DNA of 64,000 nt from Mesorhizobium sp. M1E.F.Ca.ET.045.02.1.1 (GCF_003952485.1 NZ_CP034447.1:6338501-6402500), one strand, 5' to 3'; positions 41,796 to 50,085 are shown, counted from the stretch's first letter. Notes: generated by a model from the sequence alone, not told the origin. Program-made: numbers and translations.

Positions 41796-42920
41796 ATGAC
41801 CGACGATATGAACCACACGCGGAAACAGGCGATCGAGTCTCTGTCCGAAAGGACCAAGCGCGGCGAGATTTCGCGCCGCCAGTTCGCGCAGCTCGCGGGC
41901 CTGGTGCTTGCCGGCACGCCGATGCTGCTGCGCTCGACAGGCGCCTTCGCCGAGACGAAGGGACTGGTGCTGGTGAACTGGGGCGGCGACGCCATCACCG
42001 CTTACGACGCGGCCTATGGCCAGGCCTTCACCAAGGACACCGGCATCCCGGTCAAGATGGACGGCTCTGGCCCGACGGAAGGCGCGATCGCCGCGCAGTT
42101 CAAGAGCGGCGCGCCGACCTGGGACCTGGTCGACGTCGATCCGTTCTCGGCGATCACGCTGGGCGGCCAGGGCATGCTCGAGCCGATCGACTATTCGATC
42201 GTCGACAAGAAGAAAATGCGCGAGGGCTTCGGCTGGGAATATGCGGCGTCCACCTATTTCTTCTCCTATGTGATCGCCTACGACTCGCAGAAGTTCGGCT
42301 CCAACGCGCCGACCGGCATGGCCGATTTCTTCGACGTCAAGAAATTCCCGGGCAAGCGCTCGCTCTACAAATGGGGCGTGTCGAGTTGGGAGGCAGCCCT
42401 TCTCGCCGATGGCGTCGCGCCGGCCTCGCTCTATCCGCTGGACCTTAAGCGGGCGCATGACAAGATCGCCGCCTTCAAGGAAAACGTCGTCTCCTATTGG
42501 GGCGGCGGCGCCGAAAGCCAAAGCGTGCTGCTCAATGGCGAAGCCTCGATGGCGATCGTGTGGTCGACGCGCGCCTCGCTGATCGAGCAGGACTCCGGCG
42601 GCCAGATCAAGTTCATCTGGGACCAGGGCCTGATCTCGCCCGGCGCGCTGGCGGTGCTGAAGAACAATCCCGGCGGCAAGGAAGCGGCGATGAAGTTCAT
42701 CGCCAGCACCCAGGACCCGCAGAAGGAACTGGTGATGTTCGAAAAGCTCGGCCAAGGCCCTGCCAATCCGGCCGCCGACGCGCTGATCCCGGCCGACAAG
42801 AAGCGCATCAACCCGGTCGATCCGGAGAACATGAAGAAGCAGATCCCGCTCGACATGGACTGGTACGCCAAGAATTATGGCAAGGCGCTCGACGAATATA
42901 CCAAGATCATCTCCGCCTGA
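41796..42920 (+). CDS. potD: Periplasmic binding protein, PotD/polyamine type
   Basis: A 374-residue solute-binding protein with a twin-arginine signal (ISRRQFAQLAGLVLAGTPMLLR), so it may be exported folded. Mature part: LVLVNWGGDAITAYDAAYGQAFTKDTG, FKSGAPTWDLVDVDPFSAITLGGQGMLEPIDY, GFGWEYAASTYFFSYVIAYDS, typical of extracellular binding proteins of family 1/8 in polyamine systems. AAGGGGA precedes ATG 41796. It belongs to the four-gene transporter with 40634, 42945 and 43783. Confidence 0.9.
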   Translation: MTDDMNHTRKQAIESLSERTKRGEISRRQFAQLAGLVLAGTPMLLRSTGAFAETKGLVLVNWGGDAITAYDAAYGQAFTKDTGIPVKMDGSGPTEGAIAAQFKSGAPTWDLVDVDPFSAITLGGQGMLEPIDYSIVDKKKMREGFGWEYAASTYFFSYVIAYDSQKFGSNAPTGMADFFDVKKFPGKRSLYKWGVSSWEAALLADGVAPASLYPLDLKRAHDKIAAFKENVVSYWGGGAESQSVLLNGEASMAIVWSTRASLIEQDSGGQIKFIWDQGLISPGALAVLKNNPGGKEAAMKFIASTQDPQKELVMFEKLGQGPANPAADALIPADKKRINPVDPENMKKQIPLDMDWYAKNYGKALDEYTKIISA

Positions 42921-42944
42921 TCCAGGCCGAGATGCGACCCTGAC

Positions 42945-43778
42945 ATGAGAGGCATCCTCTCCGAAAGGATGGGCGCGGCGCTGTTGATGGCGCCGCTGCT
43001 CCTGTTCCTCGTCCTTGCCTATGCCTGGCCCTTTCTCGGCGTGGTGAAGTGGAGCTTCACCTTGCCGACGCCGGGGCTCGGCCAATATGGCGCGCTGGTC
43101 AGCGACCCGCTGGTGCAATCGGTGTTCATCCGCACGCTGCGCATCGCCGCGATCGTCACCATCGTCTCGGTCACCGCAGCCTATGCGATCACCGTGGTCT
43201 GGGTGCGCGGCAGCCCGGTGCAGCGCGTGCTCGCCGAATTTTGCATCCTGGTGCCGTTCTGGATCTCGGTGCTGACGCGCGCCTTCGGCTGGGTGGCGCT
43301 GCTCTCCAACCGCGGCCTGATCAACACCTGGCTGCAATCGATCGGCTTCATCTCCGAGCCGCTGACGCTGGTGCGCAACGAGTTCGGCGTCATCGTCGGC
43401 ATGTCGCATTTCCTCATCCCCTTCGCGGTGTTCCCGCTGGCCTCGGCCATGCGCAGCCTGGACGAGCGCGTGCTCCTTGCCGCGCGCGGCCTGGGCTCCA
43501 GCCGCATGCGCACCTTCTGGACGGTGTTCGTGCCGATGACGCGCTCCGGCATCATCGGCTCGGCTATGATCGTCTTCGTCTTCTCGCTCGGCTTCTTCGT
43601 CACGCCGGCGATCCTCGGCGGCGGCCGCAGCGTGATGATCGCGGAGTTGATCTATCTGCGCATCTTCCAGAGCCCGGACTGGGGCTTGGGCGCGGCGATC
43701 AGCGTCGTGCTGGTGGTGTTCGTCGGCGCGCTGATGGCGCTCTTGTTCCGCTACGTCAAACCGAAACAATTGGTGTAG
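42945..43778 (+). CDS. potB: ABC transporter permease, PotB type
   Basis: A 277-residue inner-membrane permease with six helices. It starts MRGILSERMGAALLMAPLLLFLVLAYAWPFLGVVKWSF, with the coupling (EAA) motif in DERVLLAARGLGSSRMRTFWTVFVP and a final loop before VLVVFVGALMALLFRYVKPKQL. It pairs with the PotC-type permease that begins 5 bp after its stop. Confidence 0.92.
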   Translation: MRGILSERMGAALLMAPLLLFLVLAYAWPFLGVVKWSFTLPTPGLGQYGALVSDPLVQSVFIRTLRIAAIVTIVSVTAAYAITVVWVRGSPVQRVLAEFCILVPFWISVLTRAFGWVALLSNRGLINTWLQSIGFISEPLTLVRNEFGVIVGMSHFLIPFAVFPLASAMRSLDERVLLAARGLGSSRMRTFWTVFVPMTRSGIIGSAMIVFVFSLGFFVTPAILGGGRSVMIAELIYLRIFQSPDWGLGAAISVVLVVFVGALMALLFRYVKPKQLV

Positions 43779-43782
43779 CGCG

Positions 43783-44589
43783 ATGCCGACCTATCGCCCC
43801 GGCCCCGTCTCGCTCATCCTCGCAGTGCTCGTGGCGCTGTTCCTGCTTCTGCCGCTGCTGGCGGTGATCCCGGTGTCGCTGACGCCGAGCCGCATGCTGA
43901 CCATGCCGACCGGGGAATTGTCGCTACGCCACTACCGCTCGCTGATCGAGGACCCGCGCTGGCTGGACTCCATCCTGCTGTCGATTCGCATCGGCGTGGT
44001 CAGCAGCGCCCTTTCCACGGTGCTGGCGCTCACCTTCAGCCTGGGCGTCTGGATGTTCCAGCCGCGCTTCACGGCCGCTCTTGTCGGCTTCGTGCTGCTG
44101 CCGATGGTGGTGCCGCCGGTGGTCTCGGCGGTGACGCTCTATTTCCTGCTCACCTCGGTCTCCGGCATCTCGTCCTTCTTCGGCTACGACACCTGGCTGG
44201 GCGTGGCCATGGCGCATTCGGTGATGACGGTGCCCTTCGCCACGGTGCTTATTTTAGTGTCGCTCAGCCAGCTCGACCGGCGCATAGACCTTGCCGCACG
44301 CGGCCTCGGCGCCAGCGTCTGGGAGCGCGCGACGCGCGTCATCATGCCCAACATCAAGTTCGGCATCGTCACCGCGGCGCTCCTCTCCTTCGTGCTCTCC
44401 TGGGAAGAGATCGGCGTGACGCTGTTCATCACCTCGGTGAACGCCATCACCCTGCCGCGCCTGATGTGGATGGGCCTGCGCGACAACATCGACCCGGCGA
44501 TCGCAGCGCTCTCGGTGATCCTGATCATCATCACCGTGCTGGTGCTTGCCGTGCGCAGCGTCGTCACGCGCCGGCAAGCCACACCGTAA
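43783..44589 (+). CDS. potC: ABC transporter permease, PotC type
   Basis: A 268-residue second permease, six helices, starting PGPVSLILAVLVALFLLLPLLAVIPVSL. The EAA coupling motif is in DRRIDLAARGLGASVWERATRVIMPNIKFGIV. It has the usual FVLSWEEIGVTLFITSVNAITLPRLMW before the last helix. It is the last gene of the transporter operon, and a GC-rich hairpin follows. Confidence 0.92.
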   Translation: MPTYRPGPVSLILAVLVALFLLLPLLAVIPVSLTPSRMLTMPTGELSLRHYRSLIEDPRWLDSILLSIRIGVVSSALSTVLALTFSLGVWMFQPRFTAALVGFVLLPMVVPPVVSAVTLYFLLTSVSGISSFFGYDTWLGVAMAHSVMTVPFATVLILVSLSQLDRRIDLAARGLGASVWERATRVIMPNIKFGIVTAALLSFVLSWEEIGVTLFITSVNAITLPRLMWMGLRDNIDPAIAALSVILIIITVLVLAVRSVVTRRQATP

Positions 44590-44613
44590 GCTTGTGGCTT
44601 TACCCCAACGAAA

Positions 44614-44639
44614 GAGGCCCGCCGGGAGCGGCGAGCCTC
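44614..44639 (+). terminator. Hairpin after the Pot-type transporter operon
   Basis: GAGGCCCGCC and GGCGAGCCTC pair with one C/A mismatch around GGGAGC, 24 bp after the PotC stop. Only a short T-run follows (TCTTAACG), so it is a weak rho-independent terminator or mRNA 3' end stabiliser. Confidence 0.6.
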
Positions 44640-44908
44640 TTAACGAAGCCAAAGTGGAAGTTTGGCCCGTCATGATCCGGGGGTGTGGATCGCGGAAAGT
44701 CTAGCCAAGGGCGGTCCGGCGGGCGATTTACAAATCCGTAAACTTCGGGCCGCGCGCGCCCCGGGCGCTGTGCCGGAATATGATTTTATTCAGTCACTTA
44801 CCGCCGCATTCCGGCTCGCACGCACTTGTCTTTCAACGAAAAGTGATGGATGCCGAGCCGTCATGGCCGGAGCGGCCGGACGCAGCGCAAGACGAGTGGA
44901 ACCAGCCC

Positions 44909-45010
44909 GCTGCGTCGCGATCTTTCAGATTCGCTCCACGCGCCAAGGGTTTCTGATTTTGTGCATGTCGTTCTCCCAAACCGCTCCAGCACTTTGGGCG
45001 ACGTGCATCA
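44909..45010. repeat. Composite palindromic repeat, family D (copy 2)
   Basis: Same two-hairpin layout as at 31391: GCTGCGTCGCG then GATTCGCTCCACGCGCC, followed by TGCATGTCGTTCTCCCAAAC and GGGCGACGTGCA. Its right end touches the stop of the cytochrome b gene at 45008. The rest of the 418-bp gap from 44590 to 45007 contains the hairpin at 44614 and no supported gene. Confidence 0.75.
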
Positions 45011-45547
45011 GCCGCCGGGAAGCATTCTTGCCAGCACTCCGTCCCTGCGGACGAAATGATGATAGAGCGCGGCCAAGGCGTGCAGGCCAGCGGCGATCAG
45101 TATGCCGTTGGCGCACAGCTCGTGCAGTTCACGGATGTTCCTGGCGGTCGCCTTGTCCGGTGTGAATGGCGACGGTACCGCAAACAGGCCGAAGAAGCTC
45201 AACGCGTCGCCCCGGAACCAGGTCAGGAAAATGCCGAGGACGGGGATCGCGATCAGCAGACCGTAGAGGAGGACATGTCCGGCCTTCGCCGCGGTTTGCT
45301 CGAGCCCGGACATCTCTGCCGGGAGACCCGGCCTCCCTCTCAGGCCGCGCAGAACCACCCGCCAAAGCACGAACGCGGCAAGCAGAAGGCCGAAGGAAAT
45401 GTGCAATCGCCAAATGGCGTCCACCGTGGGATCGCCACGGGGATAGAACTCTTCGCCATAGGTCAGCGCATAGAGCAGAATGACGAGGGCAAAGAGAGCC
45501 CAATGGAGGAACTTCTGCGTGGACGTGTAGGTGGTGATGATGGCCAT
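45008..45547 (-). CDS. Cytochrome b561-type membrane protein
   Basis: A 179-residue di-haem b-type cytochrome. ATG 45547 (GGAG upstream) gives AIITTYTSTQKFLHWALFALVILLYALTYGEEF, with the first haem His in KFLHW. It has four helices, with further His ligands in WRLHISFGLLLAAFVLWRVV, AAKAGHVLLYGLLIAIPVLGIF and the last-helix segment NGILIAAGLHALAALYHHFV. It likely passes electrons between periplasmic partners and quinone. It appears monocistronic. Confidence 0.9.
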   Translation of the reverse strand: MAIITTYTSTQKFLHWALFALVILLYALTYGEEFYPRGDPTVDAIWRLHISFGLLLAAFVLWRVVLRGLRGRPGLPAEMSGLEQTAAKAGHVLLYGLLIAIPVLGIFLTWFRGDALSFFGLFAVPSPFTPDKATARNIRELHELCANGILIAAGLHALAALYHHFVRRDGVLARMLPGG

Positions 45548-45751
45548 TGCACAACTCCGATCGAGGAGCCCCGGTGTCGCGGGCCTTCTTGGCAGACTTG
45601 CGGCCGCTAAATTAAGAATCGGTAAGGCTTCGACCAATTGAGGAGACGCGCCAAGCGCAACGTCCGGCGCCGCACACGCGACCCGTTGCCGACCATCCGC
45701 AGTCCGCGCAGTTCGAGCGGTTCAGCTTTCTGCCAAACCGCTCAAACTATT

Positions 45752-45793
45752 CGCAATTCCGGACGGAAAACCGCCGCGCGCTTTTCCTGGAAT
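45752..45793. repeat. Short intergenic repeat, family C (full copy)
   Basis: CGCAATTCCGGACGGAAAAC, then CGCCGCGCGCTTTTCCTGGA ending AAT. The ATTCC and GGAAT ends form a dyad. Matches the copy at 50165 over most of its length. Located between cytochrome b and the ArsR gene. Confidence 0.75.
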
Positions 45794-45842
45794 GACGCCA
45801 CGCAAGGCGAAGGCAACCTGCCCTCGCCTGCGTCGCAGCCGG

Positions 45843-46220
45843 TCAGGCGGCCTGTGGCCGCCGCATCCTCTCGACAAGAGCTTGCCGGGCCGGGCCGGCG
45901 AGCGGCCGGTCCATGGTCAGCAGCCCGTCGAGCAGCGCGAGGAGCTCACGCGCCGCGGACGACTTGCAGGAGTAGTAGACCATCTGGCGGTCGCGGCGGG
46001 TGTCGACCAGGCCAAACCTGCGCAGTTTGGCCAGATGCTGGGAGAGTGCGGACTGGCTGAGTTCGACCTTGTCGGCGAGGATGCCGACCGACAGTTCGCC
46101 CTCTGCCAGGTAGTTCATGATGAGCAGACGCTTCTCGTTGCCCATCACCGCGAGAAAGGCTGCCGCGCTTTCTGCGTTGGCGGTAAGTTTCTTCGTGACC
46201 ATCGATTTCCCCATGTTCAT
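45843..46220 (-). CDS. ArsR-family winged-helix regulator
   Basis: A 125-residue regulator. ATG 46220 (GGAAG just before) is preferred to the open frame up to 46349; ATG 46214 and 46202 are close alternatives. HTH region: AAAFLAVMGNEKRLLIMNYLAEGELSVGILADKVELSQSALSQHLAKLRRFGLVDTRRDRQMVYYSC. There is no ELCVCDL-type metal site. It resembles the NolR/BigR group of rhizobial ArsR proteins, but which process it controls cannot be told. It is transcribed away from the small gene at 46644. Confidence 0.87.
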   Translation of the reverse strand: MNMGKSMVTKKLTANAESAAAFLAVMGNEKRLLIMNYLAEGELSVGILADKVELSQSALSQHLAKLRRFGLVDTRRDRQMVYYSCKSSAARELLALLDGLLTMDRPLAGPARQALVERMRRPQAA

Positions 46221-46643
46221 GCTCTTCCGACGCCATGGGGGCAATGGCTTCAGAATTCCAGAGCATTTGGTGGACCTGCTCCGACACGGAATCGGAACCT
46301 GCCCTGCTTCTTTGTCGACCAAATCCCTTCGTAACCCGGTTGCCACCACGTCGGGGTATTGGCCTCGGACAGCATGCGCCGCAATATTGTGTGACGCAAG
46401 TTGGCGCAGACTCGGAATAATTCCACGCCGCTAATGAGTATCAGCGCTTCGTTGTTTCGGCAAGGATATAGCGAGGCCGGCGCCGCATCCGGCAGGCCTC
46501 GGACCAGGCGCGAGATGAAGAACCTGGCGGCGACAGCGCCACGCAGGAAGGCGCATCGCCACCATGTTTTCGAGACTCACCCTCATTTCCGAACCCGTGT
46601 TAATATCAGCCGGGGCAGGAAGGGGGACATGGAGGAGAAAGCC
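46221..46643. other. Intergenic region, 423 bp, no supported gene
   Basis: Between the ArsR gene and the small gene at 46644. Open frames exist in both directions, but none has a recognisable protein pattern. Promoters for both divergent genes must be here; I see no clear consensus. Confidence 0.45.
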
Positions 46644-46841
46644 ATGTCCAATATTTCGCGAAACACGTTCACACCGGACGAGACCGCCATGTTTGGGCGC
46701 GTCTTCGAGAGCGGCCGCATCGCCGGAGAAACCGAGGAGCAGAAGCAGGCGCGCGCCTCGCGTATCATCGCCAACTACATGGCCGGCATCACCGACGAGG
46801 CCGAACTCGTGGAACTGTCCCGCAAGCCGCTCGGGCGATAG
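46644..46841 (+). CDS. Small hypothetical protein
   Basis: A 65-residue protein from ATG 46644, with GGAG and a seven-base gap upstream; ATG 46629 is in frame and possible. It reads MSNISRNTFTPDETAMFGRVFESGRIAGETEEQKQARASRIIANYMAGITDEAELVELS.., helical and charged. It is the first of three small plus-strand genes (46644, 46956, 47410) that may be related in role. No named family recognised. Confidence 0.6.
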   Translation: MSNISRNTFTPDETAMFGRVFESGRIAGETEEQKQARASRIIANYMAGITDEAELVELSRKPLGR

Positions 46842-46955
46842 AGGCGGATCATGCCGGCTGTCGGCGCGCTGCTCACATCCTCTTGAAATATCGGGATGAA
46901 ACCTGCCGGGCAGTTGCGCGTTTCTGATCCGCCATAACGCATCAGGGGTTTCGCG

Positions 46956-47201
46956 ATGATCCAGGGATGGTTTTCCAGGCCGGTCGAAGTCACCGTCGGC
47001 ATAGCGGGCTCGATTCGGCATATTTCCAACGCGCAGCAGGCCGTGGAATTGCTGACGGGCCAGTGGCGCGACGCCGGCAGCGCGCAGCACGGCGCGGCGC
47101 TGCGCGCCTGCCGCCGGGCAATGAGCGGCGACGTTCCGGCCGACAATGCCAGGGAAGCTTTCGTCAGCGCCGCGCGCGAGGCGCATGTGCTGGTCGAATA
47201 G
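46956..47201 (+). CDS. DUF982 domain protein (first of a tandem pair)
   Basis: An 81-residue protein. It matches the DUF982 pattern: WFSRPVEVTVG at the start, a ISNAQQAVELLTGQWRD helix, then AALRACRRAMSGDVPADNAREAFVSAAREAHVLVE. DUF982 proteins are small and found mainly in rhizobia, with several copies per genome and no known function. It is followed after 208 bp by a diverged paralogue on the same strand. Confidence 0.82.
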   Translation: MIQGWFSRPVEVTVGIAGSIRHISNAQQAVELLTGQWRDAGSAQHGAALRACRRAMSGDVPADNAREAFVSAAREAHVLVE

Positions 47202-47409
47202 AGCGCTCATTTTCCGCCGACGAGAGGCCGCCGGAATGACCTGGCCGGCCCGGGCAGCGTGGCGCATCGCCGATCCAAAATTCTTCGGAACATTATCGGC
47301 GGTGGGTGGTTAACGCACGGGTCCGCCAATCGTGCCGGACCCACATCCCACCGGGCGCCAGCCGGTGCCGGTTGCTGATCAAAAGACGGCCATACGAACG
47401 GAGGATGTG

Positions 47410-47652
47410 ATGAACGACGTCTGGTTTTCCGAGCCGGTCGTGATCGATTTCGAGCCAAGCGGACAACACAGGGTCTCAAGCTGCTTCGAGGCCGTCGAAT
47501 GCCTGGACCAGCGCTGGCCAAGGCGGGCGCGCGACCGCACCTGGCGGTCGGCAAGCCGCGTCTGCCGCGACGCCCTCGACGGTTTGAGAAGCCCAGCCGA
47601 AGCCCGCAAAACCCTGCGCAGGGCGGCGAAGGCGGCCGGCCTGCTGGCCTGA
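47410..47652 (+). CDS. DUF982 domain protein (second of a tandem pair)
   Basis: An 80-residue protein from ATG 47410, with GGAGG upstream. It has the same scheme as the gene at 46956 (VWFSEPVVIDFEPSGQHRVSSCFEAVECLDQRWPRRARDRTW.., then RVCRDALDGLRSPAEARKTLRRAAKAAGLLA), but is clearly diverged, so the duplication is old. No partner gene suggests a role. Confidence 0.82.
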   Translation: MNDVWFSEPVVIDFEPSGQHRVSSCFEAVECLDQRWPRRARDRTWRSASRVCRDALDGLRSPAEARKTLRRAAKAAGLLA

Positions 47653-47755
47653 GCGCCAGGCAATTCCGGAACGAACACGCCCGGGCGTCCCCATCCGCCC
47701 CTGGCCGCGCAGTCGAGAAAAGCTTCGGAACATTGCAGCCGCCGACCTGTTTCCT

Positions 47756-47779
47756 CCCTGTAGTCTGCTGACTACAGGG
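47756..47779. repeat. Perfect 10-bp hairpin, CCCTGTAGTC / GACTACAGGG
   Basis: CCCTGTAGTC-TGCT-GACTACAGGG, a 10-bp perfect inverted repeat with a four-base loop, 103 bp after the second DUF982 gene. There is no T-run after it on either strand, so it may be an operator or a recombination/mobile-end site rather than a terminator. The surrounding gap 47653-48373 holds no supported gene. Confidence 0.6.
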
Positions 47780-48125
47780 TTCCAGACCCAAGCCGAGCCC
47801 GTTCCGGCTTCCCATCGCCGGGGCGGGCTTGATTTTGTGCCGGGCAATCTGACGGAAACCGCAGCGCGGCCGACGTATACTCGAGAGCGTTCAGGGTGCA
47901 TCCCGCGGGGTACATGAAAACGTCGGCCGCTGGGCTGCGGGGGCGCCTGTGTGTTCAGGCCCTTTCATTTCGGCGAGTCTGACGTCCGTGTTCAACGCGA
48001 AGGCCATGTCATGGTGAATGGGAGGTTACTATCCACAGGCCGTCCGGCGTCTTCTGGACCTGATCTGCCGATCACGAAACCGCCATAACGAGCCATGCGG
48101 TTCCGCTCCAAAATGCTGTGATCTA

Positions 48126-48148
48126 AAATTTCGCCCGTTGCGAAATTT
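48126..48148. repeat. Perfect 9-bp inverted repeat, AAATTTCGC / GCGAAATTT
   Basis: AAATTTCGC-CCGTT-GCGAAATTT in an AT-rich patch upstream of the low-GC gene at 48374. The arms read like an operator palindrome. It is 226 bp before the start codon and may also be part of a short intergenic element. Confidence 0.55.
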
Positions 48149-48343
48149 ACAAGTTGTAACCATTGTGGTGACACCCGAACCGGAAGTGGTTGCAGCCACC
48201 TCCGGCCCGCGGGTGCGCCATCTGGCACCGGGTTGCGGCGCTTTCTCTGGTCGAGGGACGCCGCAGCCCCAGCCAGCAATCCCTAATCTACAGGCACTTG
48301 AGTCACTCCGCCTGCAAAGGCAGGGTTTTCCCACAAGGTTTTT

Positions 48344-48358
48344 GTTCTCTGTGTGTTC
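48344..48358 (+). promoter_or_regulatory. Second GTTC-N7-GTTC (LexA-type) box
   Basis: GTTCTCTGTGTGTTC is an exact alphaproteobacterial LexA box match, 15 bp upstream of ATG 48374. A bound repressor here would block RNA polymerase or the ribosome-site region. Exact matches are expected once or twice by chance in this window, so this is a candidate only. Confidence 0.4.
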
Positions 48359-48373
48359 CAGCAGGGCAATCCG

Positions 48374-49177
48374 ATGCGAACCTATCCGCAGTCGACCTTA
48401 GAGGAGATCATTGATAGCGAGCGGGCAATGCTGTTGGATGGCCCCGAGCGCTACGGGCAGCATTATAAGCATGCCCGTGCTGCAACGATGTACTTTTCGC
48501 TCTGCATAGCGAGTATCGAGCGGGATCGGGCCGAAATGTTCGGCCGTTTGTTTTCCCTAATGAAGAAGCACCACACTCTCAGCTTTTTCTCGACCCTCCG
48601 GCTTCACAGGGTGCAGGCTATGATGGATCTGCGCCAGGTACTCGAGGCGGGTGCAGCAGCTGCTTTCGCGATCGCCCACCCAGACACGGAGCATTTTGTG
48701 GACGTGGATGCGTTCGGGATCATGGATCCCTCGCAAAAATTGACCAGCAAGCGCTACAAGTGGCTTGAAAAAAATTATCGTGATAAATCTGAGTGGGTTT
48801 CAAGCACTAAGGGCCATATCAATAGCCATGCCGCCCATGCGAACATCATTAGTGGCGACAGTACCTTTCGCATGGCTGACGATCGCTCGGCAGCTAACGC
48901 TCCGTTCTTCGATATCGAAGATGAGTATTTTGTCCGGACTGACCTTTGGCTAACTAGCAGCGTCGCCATAACCCTCATGGATTTGCTTTTTGGCGTGGCA
49001 AGCGATGTGGCGCGCACCGGTCGAGCTGTGGTCGAATTCCGCGCAGACTTTCAAGGAACCATTCAAGGCTTAGCCTCAGAGAACGCCGCCCTTCAGGCCG
49101 AGATTCAGGCTGGCGAGCGCTATCAGAAGGTGATGCAAGATATTGCGAAGCGCCAGCAAGGTCGTGGCGCTAGTTAG
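48374..49177 (+). CDS. Low-GC hypothetical protein (accessory)
   Basis: A 267-residue mostly helical protein from ATG 48374; a GTG at 48353 is less likely because it would lie inside the LexA-type box. No signal or membrane segment. Recognisable points are STKGHINSHAAHANIISG near the middle, with several His, and a C-terminal coiled coil (ASENAALQAEIQAGERYQKVMQDIAKRQQ). Codon use is visibly more AT-rich than its neighbours (for example AAAAAAATTATCG and GATAAATCTGAG), which suggests recent transfer. I do not recognise the family; it convergently faces the other low-GC gene. Confidence 0.68.
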   Translation: MRTYPQSTLEEIIDSERAMLLDGPERYGQHYKHARAATMYFSLCIASIERDRAEMFGRLFSLMKKHHTLSFFSTLRLHRVQAMMDLRQVLEAGAAAAFAIAHPDTEHFVDVDAFGIMDPSQKLTSKRYKWLEKNYRDKSEWVSSTKGHINSHAAHANIISGDSTFRMADDRSAANAPFFDIEDEYFVRTDLWLTSSVAITLMDLLFGVASDVARTGRAVVEFRADFQGTIQGLASENAALQAEIQAGERYQKVMQDIAKRQQGRGAS

Positions 49178-49231
49178 ATAGCGGACTCGGCGGCCAAGCT
49201 CACAGCATCGGCTTCCACCGGCTGGTCGAAA

Positions 49232-49954
49232 TCAAGCGCGAGAGGCGGGTTGTGTGGCGTTCACTTTAGCCACGTCATCGAGAGCGTGATTGATGCGTCC
49301 GCGCAGCAGTCGCCGGGCATCTCGCAGATCCATGGGATTCGCCGGCGGAGGATTCTTCGTATCATGGTGACGATGGAACCAGTTCGCGGTATGGCTGAAC
49401 CGGATCATCTCCTTATCCTTTTTCCCATACCCTGCCTGCTCTAAGCACTCCATCGCCTTATACAGGTCGAACCAGCCTGGCTCTCCGGCGCAATAATTGA
49501 GCGCATGCGCCAGCAGATCGTCTTTCCGTGAGGCGGCATATCGGCTTTGGGCCGCAGTCGGCGCAGGCGGCGGCACAACAATGTTGCCGTCCTTGTCTCG
49601 AATGACGATATGGAATTCAGCTGACGGACCGCCAAAGGAAAAATGTGCTGTTTCCGCCCTCAGCATCACATGGCGGATCAGCTTGCCTTGGCGCATCTCG
49701 GCGGCACCGTCAGGTTCAACAGATGACTTTCCCATTATGCCCGCAACGATCCCGTTCAAGGTGCGGACTATGCCGTCACCAACGTTGTACACATCCTTGA
49801 GGGTGGTGAGATTGTCCAGGTCTTGCGCCTTGAGGACAAGCAATTGGTCGCCGAACTCATGCGGCATTAATTCAACGTAGGGATCGAAGGGTGGCGTGAA
49901 CACTTTCAACCACGTATTCTGGTCTGAATCGTTGGCCCTCAGTACCAGCCACAT
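49232..49954 (-). CDS. Low-GC hypothetical protein next to tRNA-Arg (accessory)
   Basis: A 240-residue protein from ATG 49954. The N-terminal half is beta-rich (MWLVLRANDSDQNTWLKVFTPPFDPYVELMPHE), with AEFHIVIRDKDGNIVVPPPAPTAAQSRYA in the middle. The C-terminal third is helical: ALNYCAGEPGWFDLYKAMECLEQ, FSHTANWFHRHHDTKNPPPANPMDLRDARRLLRGRINHAL. No signal or membrane segment. Composition is lower in GC than the flanks. I do not recognise a named family. It ends 55 bp from the convergent gene at 48374 and starts 55 bp from the tRNA 3' end. Confidence 0.7.
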   Translation of the reverse strand: MWLVLRANDSDQNTWLKVFTPPFDPYVELMPHEFGDQLLVLKAQDLDNLTTLKDVYNVGDGIVRTLNGIVAGIMGKSSVEPDGAAEMRQGKLIRHVMLRAETAHFSFGGPSAEFHIVIRDKDGNIVVPPPAPTAAQSRYAASRKDDLLAHALNYCAGEPGWFDLYKAMECLEQAGYGKKDKEMIRFSHTANWFHRHHDTKNPPPANPMDLRDARRLLRGRINHALDDVAKVNATQPASRA

Positions 49955-50008
49955 CAATCTCGCCTCGGTTGCCCTATCTCTCGCGGAGAGGGTCTCTCAT
50001 CGATGGAA

Positions 50009-50085
50009 TGGCGATCCCGGCAGGATTCGAACCTGCGACCATCGGCTTAGAAGGCCGGTGCTCTATCCAGCTGAGCTACGGGACC
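50009..50085 (-). tRNA. tRNA-Arg (anticodon UCU)
   Basis: Read on the minus strand, the 77-base gene begins GGTCCCGTAGCTCAGCTGGA. It has an acceptor stem pairing GGTCCCG with CGGGATC, an anticodon loop CTTCTAA (anticodon TCT), a T-arm GCAGGTTCGAATCCTGC and an encoded CCA. All four stems pair. The 3' end faces the low-GC genes at 48374-49954, the side where integrating elements usually insert. Confidence 0.95.

Noticed and set aside
41616-43769. 717-codon minus-strand frame opposite the Pot-type transporter
   Set aside because: Composition rich in Arg, His and Asp typical of antisense frames in GC-rich DNA; the plus-strand genes have all expected motifs.
47992-48279. Minus-strand frame of 95 codons containing ATGEILDHSILERN
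   Set aside because: It contains the AAATTTCGC palindrome and has no start signal; more likely an intergenic control region.
50009-50085. Attachment site at the tRNA-Arg 3' end
   Set aside because: I found no second copy of the tRNA 3' end nearby and no integrase; an att site cannot be claimed.
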